Part shown: positions 16,642 through 24,777 of the stretch, one piece after another
How the letters are laid out: each line of letters begins with the position of its first letter
How positions within the stretch are numbered: the stretch's first letter is position 1
Origin: DATLGB01 sp038232275
Lineage (GTDB): Bacteria > Actinomycetota > Thermoleophilia > Solirubrobacterales > Solirubrobacteraceae
Assembly (NCBI GenBank): GCA_038232275.1
Contig: JBBSIC010000006.1
Coordinates: forward strand, 1-64,000
DNA length: 64,000 bases
Reading direction: 5' to 3'
Position numbers and translations under genes: made by a program
The notes under the pieces: generated by a model
Databases searched by the model: none
Told to the model about the DNA's origin: nothing
What the model saw: only the letters and a program-made list of their open reading frames with translations

Positions 16642-18012
16642 ATGGCTGACTCCTTCGACTGCATCGTCATCGGCTCCGGACCGGGTGGCTACGTCGCGGC
16701 GATCCGCGCCGCGCAGCTCGGCTTCAGGACGGCGGTCGTAGAGTCCGACGTCGTCGGCGGGCGCTGTTTGAACTACGCGTGCATCCCGGCCAAGGCCGTC
16801 CTGCGCGTCGCCGACATCCTGTCCGAGGTCGACGAGGCGGCGGAGTTCGGCATCGACGTCGCCTCGCGCATGGTCGACTTCGGGCGGGTCTCCGAGCGCC
16901 GCCGAAAGGTGGTCACGACGCTCACGGGCGGCGTCTCCGGGCTGTTTCAGAAGAACGCGATCACCTACATCGAGGGCGAGGGCCGGCTCGCCGGCGGCCG
17001 CCGGGTCCAGGTCGGCGGCGACGAGCTGGAGGCCTCGAGGTGCGTGATTTTGGCGACCGGGTCCGTCCCGCTGCCGATCCCCGGAACGCAGTTCGGGGGC
17101 CGGGTGATCGGGACCGAGGACGCCTGGGCGTTCGACGAGCTGCCCGGCTCGCTCGCGGTCGTCGGCGCCGGAGCGTCGGGTGCCGAGATCGCCTCGGCCT
17201 ACGCGCGCCTCGGCACGCGGGTCGCCCTCTTCGAGGCCGTCGACCGCGTCCTGCCGCTCGAGGACGCAGACATCTCCAAGGCCGCCGGGCGCGGCCTGGC
17301 CAGGCAGGGCATCGCGGTGCACACCGGCACGCTGGTGCGCGACGTCGAGTCCGGTGAGGACAGGGTCACCTTCACCCACAACGGCGACGCGGCCGAGGCC
17401 GAGTACCTGGTCATCGCCGCGGGCCGCGGGCCGGACGTCGCCGCGCTCGGCCTCGAGACCGCCGGGGTCCAGATCGGCGAGCGGGGGCTGATCGACGTCG
17501 ACGGGCGCCTGCGCACCTCGGTCGAGGGCGTCTACGCGATCGGCGACCTGGTCCCGGGTCCCGCGCTCGCGCACAAGGCCTCCGACGAGGGCGTGATCGC
17601 CGTCGAGGACGCCGCCGGCCTGAAGACACACCCCCTCAGCCACGTCGACATCCCCCGCGCGACCTTCTGCACCCCGAACGTGTCGTCCTTCGGCCTGACC
17701 GAGCAGCAGGCGCGCGACGAGGGCTACGACGTCGCCGTCGGCAAGCTCCAGTACGGCGCCGTCGGCGCGGGCACGGTCTACGGCGACCGCCAGGGCCTGA
17801 TCAAGATCGTCGGCGAGCGCAAGTACGGCGAGCTGATCGGCGGGCACATCGTCGGCGCCAAGGCGACCGAGCTCATCCAGGAGCTCGTCAACGTCCGCGC
17901 GCTCGAGGGCGGCTACGCCGAGGTCGCGCGCATCGTGCACGGCCACCCCACGCTCTCCGAGGGCGTGATGGAGGCGGCGCGGGCCGCGGACGGCTGGCTG
18001 ATCCACGGGTAG
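16642..18012 (+). CDS. lpdA: Dihydrolipoyl dehydrogenase (E3)
   Basis: 456 residues. A flavoprotein that reoxidises dihydrolipoamide of 2-oxoacid dehydrogenases or glycine cleavage. The N-terminus FDCIVIGSGPGGYVAAIRAA binds FAD, GRCLNYACIPAKA holds the redox-active disulfide (spacing Cys-x4-Cys), and the C-terminal HGHPTLSEGVMEA gives the His-Glu pair. The NAD domain has VVGAGASGAEIASAY. It is encoded apart from E1/E2 genes, but lipB/lipA lie 6 kb downstream. The dimer-interface motifs are intact, so it is presumably active. Confidence 0.93.
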   Translation: MADSFDCIVIGSGPGGYVAAIRAAQLGFRTAVVESDVVGGRCLNYACIPAKAVLRVADILSEVDEAAEFGIDVASRMVDFGRVSERRRKVVTTLTGGVSGLFQKNAITYIEGEGRLAGGRRVQVGGDELEASRCVILATGSVPLPIPGTQFGGRVIGTEDAWAFDELPGSLAVVGAGASGAEIASAYARLGTRVALFEAVDRVLPLEDADISKAAGRGLARQGIAVHTGTLVRDVESGEDRVTFTHNGDAAEAEYLVIAAGRGPDVAALGLETAGVQIGERGLIDVDGRLRTSVEGVYAIGDLVPGPALAHKASDEGVIAVEDAAGLKTHPLSHVDIPRATFCTPNVSSFGLTEQQARDEGYDVAVGKLQYGAVGAGTVYGDRQGLIKIVGERKYGELIGGHIVGAKATELIQELVNVRALEGGYAEVARIVHGHPTLSEGVMEAARAADGWLIHG

Positions 18013-18073
18013 AGGACGGGGGCGTTCCGCCGCGCGCGGGCTCCGGCGGCGGACGGACATTCGCTCAGCAGTC

Positions 18074-18106
18074 GCAGATTTGGCATCTATGTGATGCCCT
18101 ATCTGC
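18074..18106. terminator. Hairpin between convergent lpdA and DMT gene
   Basis: Arms GCAGAT-TT-GGCATC and GATGCC-CT-ATCTGC pair around a 5-nt loop, giving a 12-bp stem interrupted by a 2x2 internal loop. It lies between two converging genes and covers the stop of the minus-strand gene, as expected of a bidirectional terminator. There is no clear T-tract. Confidence 0.5.
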
Positions 18107-18920
18107 GGATCCCGGCCGGCTCCCGTCGCGCCTGGAGCGACCCGCGCAGAGCCACGCCCGCGACGACCAGCGAGACGCCGGCGACCTCCTTGGGGGTCGG
18201 GACCTGGCCCAGCACGACGACGCCGATGGCGACCGCCGTGGCGGGGAGGAGCGAGATCAGCAGGGCGTAGGTCGCGCGGTCGAGCTTGCGCAGGGCAAGC
18301 TGGTCGGTCACGTATGGGATCACAGACGAGGACAGGCCGACGCCCACGCCGGCCGCCAGCGAGACGGGATCGCCGAGCGCGCCGCCGGGCGCGAGCGGCA
18401 TCATCGCCACGGCGGCCACGAGCATGGCGGCGCCGAGGCGGTCGAGGCCGTTGTCGCCCGAGGCGCGGTCGGCGAGCACGATGTAGAGCGCGAACAGCCC
18501 GGCGTTGGCGACGGCGAGGCCGAAGCCGAGAGGCTCGCCGGACAGCCGCACGTCGGCCAGTAGCGCCACACCGCCGACGGCGAGGACCAGCGCGGCGGCC
18601 GCCCGGCGCGAGCGCGTACCGAGCGCCGCGAGGCCGACGACGGGCAGGAACTCGATCGCGGCGACGGTCCCGAGCGGGAGCCGGTCGATCGCCTCGTAAA
18701 AGCACGCGTTCATGGCCGCGAGCACGAGGCCCCAGGCCAGGACGTTGCGGTCGCGCAGCAGCCCCCAGGGCCGGCGCCAGGCCGCGAAGACGAGCGCCGC
18801 GGAGACGATCCGCAGCCACGCCACGCCGAGCACGTCGACGCGCGTGAAGAGCAGCACGGCAAAGCTCGGCCCGAGGTAGTGAAAGATCGCCGAGACGACG
18901 AAGTAGCCCTGCGGCGGCAC
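18099..18920 (-). CDS. EamA/DMT-family exporter
   Basis: 273 residues from GTG 18920, with ten hydrophobic segments in two EamA-like halves: YFVVSAIFHYLGPSFAVLLF opens the first, and VGLSSSVIPYVTDQLALRKL the second. The closest class is RhtA-like amino-acid/metabolite exporters. The longer frame to 19145 would run through the divergent Lrp-type gene and is rejected. The 64-bp gap to that gene is a shared regulatory region, so the neighbouring Lrp-like regulator plausibly controlled this exporter. Confidence 0.85.
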   Translation of the reverse strand: MPPQGYFVVSAIFHYLGPSFAVLLFTRVDVLGVAWLRIVSAALVFAAWRRPWGLLRDRNVLAWGLVLAAMNACFYEAIDRLPLGTVAAIEFLPVVGLAALGTRSRRAAAALVLAVGGVALLADVRLSGEPLGFGLAVANAGLFALYIVLADRASGDNGLDRLGAAMLVAAVAMMPLAPGGALGDPVSLAAGVGVGLSSSVIPYVTDQLALRKLDRATYALLISLLPATAVAIGVVVLGQVPTPKEVAGVSLVVAGVALRGSLQARREPAGIRR

Positions 18921-18984
18921 GGCCCGGAACGCTCCCGCAGGCGGGGCCTGGCCAGAAGGGCCGATCGACGGTAGATTCGGCTCG

Positions 18985-19451
18985 ATGGCGTTCAACGGCA
19001 CCCTGCTGGACCCGTCGAACCTGCGGATCCTCGCCGAGCTGCAGCAGGACGCGCGGATGTCGCTGGCCGAGCTCGGGCGCCGCGTCGGCCTGTCCTCCCC
19101 CGCGGTCGCCGACCGCGTCGCCCGGCTGGAGGCCGGGGGCGTCATCGCCGGCTACCACGCCCGCGTGGACCCGCGGGCGCTCGGGCTGGCGCTCGGCGTG
19201 ATCATCCGCGTCCGGCCCGCCCCCCGCCAGATCGCCAAGGTCGCCGAGGTCGCCCGCGGGTCCGAGGAGGTCGTCGAGTGCGAGCGCATGACCGGGGACG
19301 ACTGCTTTCACGTGCGCGCCCACGTCCGCGACGTCGGGCACACCTCGAAGAGCTGATCGACCGCTTCACGCCCTTCGGCCAGACGACGACGTCGGTGGTG
19401 CAGTCGGCGCCGGTGCCCCGCCGCAGCCCCGCCCTCCCGGCCCTGCCGTGA
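18985..19451 (+). pseudogene. Lrp/AsnC-family regulator, frameshifted near its C-terminus
   Basis: The N-terminal HTH (LAELQQDARMSLAELGRR, then VGLSSPAVADRVARLE) and the start of the ligand-binding RAM domain are intact. The frame breaks at CACA, 19339-19342, and stops at 19356 after 123 residues. Reading on in the next frame gives HLEELIDRFTPFGQTTTSVV, the normal Lrp C-terminus, ending at 19451 in a TGA that overlaps the next gene's GTG. That overlap supports this as the original end. A 2-nt duplication of CA, or a 1-nt loss, explains it. The truncated product could still bind DNA. Confidence 0.8.
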
Positions 19452-19813
19452 CCAGCCTCGAGCAGGTCCGCGCGCACTGCCTGGCCCTGCCGGAGGTGAC
19501 CGAGCGCCCGAGCCACGGCTCCCCCGCCTGGTTCGTCCGCGGAAAGAAGACCTTCGTGATGTACCTCGACAACCACCACGGCGACGAGCGGCGGGCGCTC
19601 TGGTGCGCCGCCCCCGACGGCGCGCAGCCGGGGCTCGTCGCCGCCGCGCCCGAGCACTACTTCCGCCCGCCCTACGTTGGCCATCGCGGCTGGATCGGCG
19701 TGCGCCTGGACCGCGGCCTCGAGTGGGACGCCGTCGCGGGCGCGATCGAGGAGGCCTTCATCCACATCGCCCCGGCGAAGCTCGTCGAGTCGCTGGCGGA
19801 CGCGGCGTCCTAG
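19448..19813 (+). CDS. MmcQ/YjbR-family protein
   Basis: 121 residues with the usual opening LEQVRAHCLALPEVTERPSH and the core SPAWFVRGKKTFVMYL, then HYFRPPYVGHRGWIGVRLD. MmcQ/YjbR proteins have a CyaY-like fold and are suspected DNA-binding proteins without a proven role. The GTG start overlaps the reconstructed stop of the Lrp gene (GTGA). Confidence 0.85.
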   Translation: MTSLEQVRAHCLALPEVTERPSHGSPAWFVRGKKTFVMYLDNHHGDERRALWCAAPDGAQPGLVAAAPEHYFRPPYVGHRGWIGVRLDRGLEWDAVAGAIEEAFIHIAPAKLVESLADAAS

Positions 19814-19890
19814 CCGGTCCCGGGCCCGGCGCCGCGTGCAGCCGGGTCACTCTTGATCGAGAAACGATGTTCGGTGGCGATACTGGCGCG

Positions 19891-20466
19891 ATGGACCATC
19901 CCAGGTTCTTCTTCGACCTTCGCTCACCGGACGCCTGGCTGGCGGCGGAGCGCGTCGTCGTCGTCCTGGGCACCGTCCCCGAGTTCGTGCCCGTCGAGCT
20001 CGCCGGCCTGGCCGCGGGTGACGTGGGCCCGTTTCGCTGCGCGGCCGAGATCGACGCCCACTTCGAGGACGTCCGCCGCCGCGCGGAGGCCCTGCAGGCG
20101 CTGCGACCGCGCCCGCCGGCGCAGTTTCCCGCCGACGACACGCACTTCGCGATGCTCGCCGCGACCTACGCCAAGCAGATCGGCAAGGTGGTCGCCTTCA
20201 GCCTCGCCGCCTTTCGCCAGGCGTATACGGCCGGGCGCGACCTGGCCGACCGCGACACGGTCTTCCTCGCGGGCGCCGCCGCCGAGATCCATCCGCGCGC
20301 GCTCGCCAAGGGCGCCGAGCTCAAGGGCACCGCGGAGCGCCTGCGCGTCGCCACGGCGCGCGCCGCGCAGGCCGGCGTGCTCGACGTCCCCGCGGTGCTC
20401 GCGACGGGGCGGGTCTTCCATGGAGACGCCGAGCTCCCCCTTGCCGCGGAGGCGCTGGCCGCGTGA
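19891..20466 (+). CDS. DsbA-like thioredoxin-fold protein (HCCA-isomerase-like)
   Basis: 191 residues from ATG 19891 (ATG 19867 is also in frame). The opening HPRFFFDLRSPDAWLAAERV places Ser where DsbA has its CxxC, as in 2-hydroxychromene-2-carboxylate isomerases and GST kappa relatives. A helical insert follows, and the end has DVPAVLATGRVFHGDAELPL, the cis-proline loop of the fold. No redox CxxC is present, so disulfide exchange is unlikely. The stop overlaps the next gene by GTGA. Confidence 0.8.
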   Translation: MDHPRFFFDLRSPDAWLAAERVVVVLGTVPEFVPVELAGLAAGDVGPFRCAAEIDAHFEDVRRRAEALQALRPRPPAQFPADDTHFAMLAATYAKQIGKVVAFSLAAFRQAYTAGRDLADRDTVFLAGAAAEIHPRALAKGAELKGTAERLRVATARAAQAGVLDVPAVLATGRVFHGDAELPLAAEALAA

Positions 20467-20681
20467 GGGCCAATCGCGCCTACGAGCTGCGCGTCAGCGG
20501 GCGCGGCTCCGCGCCGATGATCGAGGTGCTGGACATCGACACGGGCGAGATCGCCCTGTTCTGGGATCTGCTGCCCAACCAGGTCGGGCGCATGTCCCGC
20601 GCGCTGCGCGCCGACCTGGCCCAGATGGAGGCCGGCGAGTTTCTCTCCAAGTGGCGCCGATGGGAGCCAAGCGGCGCGTGA
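20463..20681 (+). CDS. Small hypothetical protein (72 aa)
   Basis: 72 residues, GTG start overlapping the previous stop by four bases, so translated with the DsbA-like gene. The sequence ELRVSGRGSAPMIEVLDIDT followed by GEIALFWDLLP and QVGRMSRALRADLAQMEAGE is regular and soluble. I do not recognise it. It ends KWRRWEPSGA. Confidence 0.7.
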   Translation: MRANRAYELRVSGRGSAPMIEVLDIDTGEIALFWDLLPNQVGRMSRALRADLAQMEAGEFLSKWRRWEPSGA

Positions 20682-20781
20682 GAGCTCCATTTCAGGTCCA
20701 GGCCCCATCTGCCGATCAGAAAGGGTGCGGCTGGGGCGGTCGTCCTGCCCACGGCCGTCCCGACCGCCGCACCCCCCGCCG

Positions 20782-21951
20782 ATGTCCCGCCGCAGCTCAC
20801 CGCCGAGCCACATGACCACCGGCCCCCCGCACCCCGCGCAGGCCCCGGATTCCGGCGTCCTGCGGCTCAACCGCGCGATGCGGCCCGAGGCCCGGTACAA
20901 GGCGCTCGTCGAGAGCCTGGCCGACGTCCTGATCGTGCTGTTCGACGCCCAGCTGCGCGTGTTGACGATGGAGGGCGGCGCCCTCGAGCGCCTTCCGGCG
21001 CCCGCGAGCACCTACGTCGGGCGGCGCGTGGACGAATTGTTCAGCCCCGAGCAGCTGTGCGAGGTCGAGCCCTGCTACCGCGCCGCGCTGGCCGGTGAGA
21101 CCTCGGACTTCGACTTCGACACCGCCGACGGGACCACGTGGTGGACGCACGTCATCCCGATGGTCGACGACGACGGGCACGTCACCGGCGGCATGGCCAA
21201 GTGGCGCGACGTCACCGCCCGCAAGGCAGCCGAGCGCGCGCTCGAGCAGCACGCGCTCGAGCTCGAGCGCTCCAACGCCGACCTCGAGCAGTTCGCCTAC
21301 ATGGCCTCGCACGACCTCTCCGAGCCGCTGCGGATGGTGTCGGGCTACCTGAGCCTGCTCGAGCGCCGCTACGCCGAGGCCCTCGACGACGACGCCCGCG
21401 AGTTCATCAACTACGCCATCGACGGCGCCGCCCGCATGCGCGGCCTGATCAGCGACCTGCTCGCCTTCTCGCGCGCGGGCCGCGACGATGCCGTGACCGA
21501 GGCCGTCGACACCCAGCGCCTGGCCGAGGAGGCCTTCCGCACCCTGACCGCCGGCCGCGCCGGCCCGGAGCCCACGCTGCTCGCGACCGGGCTGCCGACC
21601 CTGACCGGCGATCCCCAGCAGCTCGGCCAGCTCTTTCAGAACCTGCTCTCAAACGCCCTGAAGTTCGTCGACCCCGGCCGCCCGGCCGTGGTCGAGGTGC
21701 GCGCCCAGCTTTTGCCCGACGGCGGCTGGCGCTTCGTCGTCGACGACGACGGCATCGGCCTCGACGCGGCCCAGGCCGAGCGGATCTTCGGCATGTTCCA
21801 GCGCCTGCACACGCGCGACGAGTTCCCGGGGACCGGGGTCGGGCTCGCGATCGCCCGCAAGGTCGTCGAACGCCACAGCGGGCGCATCTGGTGCGAGCCG
21901 CGCCCGGGCGGCGGCGCGCGCTTCGTGTTCGAGCTGCAGGCGTCGCCTTGA
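20782..21951 (+). CDS. PAS-domain sensor histidine kinase
   Basis: About 389 residues from ATG 20782; ATG 20812 and 20878 are alternatives and none has a strong SD. A PAS/PAC domain (residues about 45-150, ending GGMAKWRDVTARK) is followed by a coiled linker and a phytochrome-kinase-like dimerisation domain with the phospho-acceptor His177 in MASHDLSEPLR. The ATPase part has FQNLLSNALKF (N box), DDDGIGLD (G1) and GTGVGLAIARKVVE (G2). No membrane segment, so it senses in the cytosol. Its stop overlaps the TTG of the response regulator gene, so they form a two-component pair. Confidence 0.88.
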   Translation: MSRRSSPPSHMTTGPPHPAQAPDSGVLRLNRAMRPEARYKALVESLADVLIVLFDAQLRVLTMEGGALERLPAPASTYVGRRVDELFSPEQLCEVEPCYRAALAGETSDFDFDTADGTTWWTHVIPMVDDDGHVTGGMAKWRDVTARKAAERALEQHALELERSNADLEQFAYMASHDLSEPLRMVSGYLSLLERRYAEALDDDAREFINYAIDGAARMRGLISDLLAFSRAGRDDAVTEAVDTQRLAEEAFRTLTAGRAGPEPTLLATGLPTLTGDPQQLGQLFQNLLSNALKFVDPGRPAVVEVRAQLLPDGGWRFVVDDDGIGLDAAQAERIFGMFQRLHTRDEFPGTGVGLAIARKVVERHSGRIWCEPRPGGGARFVFELQASP

Positions 21952-22904
21952 GCTGGTCCACCGTGCTCGACGAGCTCGCGGAGAGCCAGGACGTCGTCCG
22001 CGTGCTGCTCGTCGAGGACAATAGGGGCGACCAGGGGCTCGTCAAGGAGATGCTCCACGACGCCGGCGAGGGTGCCGTGCTCACCGTCTGCGAACGGCTC
22101 GAGGACGCGGTGCTCCCCGTCTCCCGCGGCCTCGCCGACCTGGTCCTGCTGGACCTGACCCTGCCCGACTCCAGCGGCGTCGACGGGGTCCGCCGTCTGC
22201 GCGCCGCGGCCCCGGACATCCCGGTCGTCGTGCTCTCGGGGCTCAACGACCAGCAGATCGCCGTCGCGGCCGTGCAGGCCGGCGCGCAGGACTATCTCAA
22301 CAAGGACGAGGTCGACTCGGACAAGCTGTCGCGCGCGATGCGCTACGCCGTCGAGCGCCAGCGCACCGAGCGGCGGCTGGTCCGCCTCGCGCTCAGCGAC
22401 CCGCTCACCGGCCTCCCCAACCGCGTCCTGTTCGCCGACCGCCTCGACCAGGCGCTGGCGCGCGCCGCCCGCGCGAGCACGCGCGGGCGCAAGCCGCCGC
22501 GCCTGCTGGTGATGTTCATCGACCTCGACGGCTTCAAGGCCGTCAACGACGAGCTCGGCCACCTGGCGGGCGACGCCCTGCTCGTCGAGGTCGCCGGGCG
22601 GCTGCTCGAGCAGGTGCGCGGCGTCGACACCGTGGCCCGGCTCGGTGGGGACGAGTTCACGATCCTGTGCGAGGGGGTGCAGAGCACGGACGGCGGGGTG
22701 ACGCTGGCCAAGCGCATCTCGGCCCGGCTCTCCGAGCCCTACGCGATCGACACCGGCGTGGCGCACGTGAGCGCGGCGATCGGCCTGGCCATCGCCCTTC
22801 CGCTCGAGGAGGGCGCCGGCGAGCTGATCCGGCGGGCCGACGAGGCGATGTACGCCGCCAAGCGCAAGGGCTGGGGGTGTGTGTCGCTAGCGTCGCGGCC
22901 GTGA
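21948..22904 (+). CDS. Response regulator with GGDEF diguanylate cyclase domain
   Basis: 318 residues, TTG start at 21948 overlapping the kinase stop; GTG 21963 is an alternative. The receiver domain (residues about 17-135) has VLLVEDN, the phospho-acceptor Asp69 in LLDLTLPD, and VVVLSGLND. The output domain has LTGLPNRVLFADRL and the active GGDEF at residues 233-237, so it should make cyclic di-GMP when phosphorylated by the kinase next door. No RxxD inhibitory site is apparent just upstream of GGDEF. The stop overlaps the next ATG (TGATG). Confidence 0.9.
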   Translation: MSWSTVLDELAESQDVVRVLLVEDNRGDQGLVKEMLHDAGEGAVLTVCERLEDAVLPVSRGLADLVLLDLTLPDSSGVDGVRRLRAAAPDIPVVVLSGLNDQQIAVAAVQAGAQDYLNKDEVDSDKLSRAMRYAVERQRTERRLVRLALSDPLTGLPNRVLFADRLDQALARAARASTRGRKPPRLLVMFIDLDGFKAVNDELGHLAGDALLVEVAGRLLEQVRGVDTVARLGGDEFTILCEGVQSTDGGVTLAKRISARLSEPYAIDTGVAHVSAAIGLAIALPLEEGAGELIRRADEAMYAAKRKGWGCVSLASRP

Positions 22905-23470
22905 TGGGCGACGAGACCGCCAAGGGCCGCACCGAGCAGCACGAGCTGTCGCGGCTGCAGCGGTCCTTCGCGCGGCGGGCGGCCGAGGCCAAGGCCACGA
23001 TGCCGGACTTCAGCGCGGCCGTGCAGCTCGACCGCGCGCCGCGGGACGCCGCGCTCGTGCACGTCGTCGCGCGCGCGCTGCGGGCGGTCCCGATCGTCAA
23101 CGGCGCCTATCGCGACGGGCGTGCCGAGCGGTACTCGCGCGTCAACGTCGGCGTGGCGCTGACCGGCCCCGTGGCGCCCACGCTGCTCGACGCCGACACC
23201 AAGTCCGTCGCGCAGATCGCGCAGGAGCTGCAGGGGCTGCGCGACCGCGAGCCGGAGGCGTTCACCGCCCCGGAGCTCGGGGGGGCGACCTTCACGATCA
23301 GCGGGTTGGGCGTCGCGGGCATCGCCTCGCTGGCGCCGGTCCTCGTCCCGCGCCAGGCCGCGGGGCTGGGCGCGGCCGGGGCGCACCTCACGCTGGTCTG
23401 CGACGCGCGCGTGCTCGGGCCCGCCGACGCCGGCCGCTTCCTCGCGCAGGTGCGCGAGGCGCTCGGCTAG
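22904..23470 (+). CDS. 2-oxoacid dehydrogenase E2-like catalytic domain, active-site motif lost
   Basis: 188 residues. Matches the chloramphenicol-acetyltransferase-like E2 catalytic domain: VNVGVALTGP, then GATFTISGLGVAGIASLAPV and PRQAAGLG are the conserved core. Lipoyl and subunit-binding domains are missing. The C-terminal signature DHRxxDG, whose His and Asp are catalytic, reads CDARVLGPADAGRFL here, so His became Ala and the DG is gone. It is therefore probably not an acyltransferase and may have become a binding or structural protein. It overlaps the GGDEF gene by one base, so it belongs to the two-component operon. Confidence 0.8.
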   Translation: MGDETAKGRTEQHELSRLQRSFARRAAEAKATMPDFSAAVQLDRAPRDAALVHVVARALRAVPIVNGAYRDGRAERYSRVNVGVALTGPVAPTLLDADTKSVAQIAQELQGLRDREPEAFTAPELGGATFTISGLGVAGIASLAPVLVPRQAAGLGAAGAHLTLVCDARVLGPADAGRFLAQVREALG

Positions 23471-23471
23471 C

Positions 23472-24053
23472 TCATCGCCGCCAGAGCCCGTTGGGGACGC
23501 GCTCCGGGTCCCGCCTGACCCCCGCCGGCGAGCGGTCGGTGTGCACGAACGCGCACAGCGCGCGGCCCGGCTCTGAGGCGGGGACGCACGTGCGGTACAT
23601 CCCGGCCTCCACGCGGACCGCGGTCATGCCGGGCAGCCGCCCGAGGTAGCCCCGGGCCCGGCTGTGGACGTAGCCGGACATCGCGGCGAACGACGCCGCG
23701 CGATCGCGCTCCTCGCGCACGACGGCGGAGTGGTGGACGACGCCCGCCACGAGCAGGTTCGCGAACAGCAGCGCGAGCAGGACGGTCCCGCAGTAGTCGG
23801 CCGCGATCGCCCGCGGCAGGTCGGGTCGGCGGCGACGGACGAGCCACCCGGCGAGCGGGGCGAGCCCGCCCACGACGATCAGGTTGAACGCCATCGCCAG
23901 CAGCAGGCCGCCGACCACGCCGCCCGGCCCGCGGCCCGCGATCGGCAGGGCGTTGAGCAGCACGCCCTCGCCGACGGTGGCGACGACGAAGACCGGCCAC
24001 TGCGTGGCACCCCGCAGGCGCCAGCGCAGGCGCGTCAGCTCGGCACGCTGCAT
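23472..24053 (-). CDS. Membrane protein, unknown function
   Basis: 193 residues. Three hydrophobic stretches: WPVFVVATVGEGVLLNALPI, GGLLLAMAFNLIVVGGLAPL and AADYCGTVLLALLFANLLVA, followed by an about 90-residue soluble domain with GMTAVRVEAGMYRTCVP and ALCAFVHTDRSP. The soluble part probably lies outside the cytoplasm. It is convergent with the E2-like gene (one base between) and divergent from lipB, whose promoter lies in a 25-bp gap. Not recognised. Confidence 0.7.
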   Translation of the reverse strand: MQRAELTRLRWRLRGATQWPVFVVATVGEGVLLNALPIAGRGPGGVVGGLLLAMAFNLIVVGGLAPLAGWLVRRRRPDLPRAIAADYCGTVLLALLFANLLVAGVVHHSAVVREERDRAASFAAMSGYVHSRARGYLGRLPGMTAVRVEAGMYRTCVPASEPGRALCAFVHTDRSPAGVRRDPERVPNGLWRR

Positions 24054-24078
24054 CCCGGGCCAGCGTAGGCTCTGCTCC

Positions 24079-24777
24079 GTGCCGGAGGATCTGCTCGTCT
24101 GCCATCTCGGCCGCGTCGAGTACCGTGAGGCGCTCGCGCTGCAGACCGGGCTGCGCGCCGCCGTCCAGGCCGGCGAGTCGCCCGAGGTGCTGCTGTTGCT
24201 CGAGCACCCCGCCGTCTACACGCTCGGCCGCCGCTCGCAGCCGAGCGACCTCCCGATGGGCGAGGACTGGTATCAGGCCCAGGGGATCGACGTCGTGCGC
24301 ACCGACCGCGGCGGGAAGCTGACCTTCCACGGCCCGGGACAGCTCGTTGGCTATCCGGTGCTCCGCGTCCAGCGGATCCCGGAGCACATCGCCGCGCTGG
24401 AGTCCGCCCTCGTCGACGCGCTCGCCCAGGAGGGCCTACGGGCGCGCGGGCGCGATCGCGAGGGCGCGGCGCTCACCGGGGTCTGGGTCGAGGACCGCAA
24501 GATCGCCTCGATCGGCGTCCACGTGTCGCGCGGCGTGTCGATGCACGGCTTCGCCGTCAACGTCGACAACGACCTGCGGCCGTTTGCGTGGGCGGTGGCC
24601 TGCGGCCTACCGGAGACGCAGATGACGTCGCTGTGCCGCGAGACCGGCCGTCCGGGCCGGCTGCCGTGCTTCCGCCGGCGTGTCGCGTACGCCGTCTGCC
24701 AGGCTCTCGGGCGCCGCCAGCGGCTGATCAGCCGCGCCCGGCTGACCGCGCAGCGGCCGGTACCCTCGCTGCGGTGA
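24079..24777 (+). CDS. lipB: Octanoyl-[acyl-carrier-protein]-protein octanoyltransferase
   Basis: 232 residues, GTG start. LipB moves octanoate from ACP to lipoyl domains. Motifs: LLLLEHPAVYTLGRR, RGGKLTFHGPGQLVGYPVL (the substrate pocket), KIASIGVHVSRGVSMHGFAVNV with the catalytic Lys (shown in parts), and ACGLPETQMTSL with the catalytic Cys. It overlaps lipA by four bases (GTGA). Together they make lipoate de novo for the complexes that LpdA serves. Confidence 0.95.
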   Translation: MPEDLLVCHLGRVEYREALALQTGLRAAVQAGESPEVLLLLEHPAVYTLGRRSQPSDLPMGEDWYQAQGIDVVRTDRGGKLTFHGPGQLVGYPVLRVQRIPEHIAALESALVDALAQEGLRARGRDREGAALTGVWVEDRKIASIGVHVSRGVSMHGFAVNVDNDLRPFAWAVACGLPETQMTSLCRETGRPGRLPCFRRRVAYAVCQALGRRQRLISRARLTAQRPVPSLR

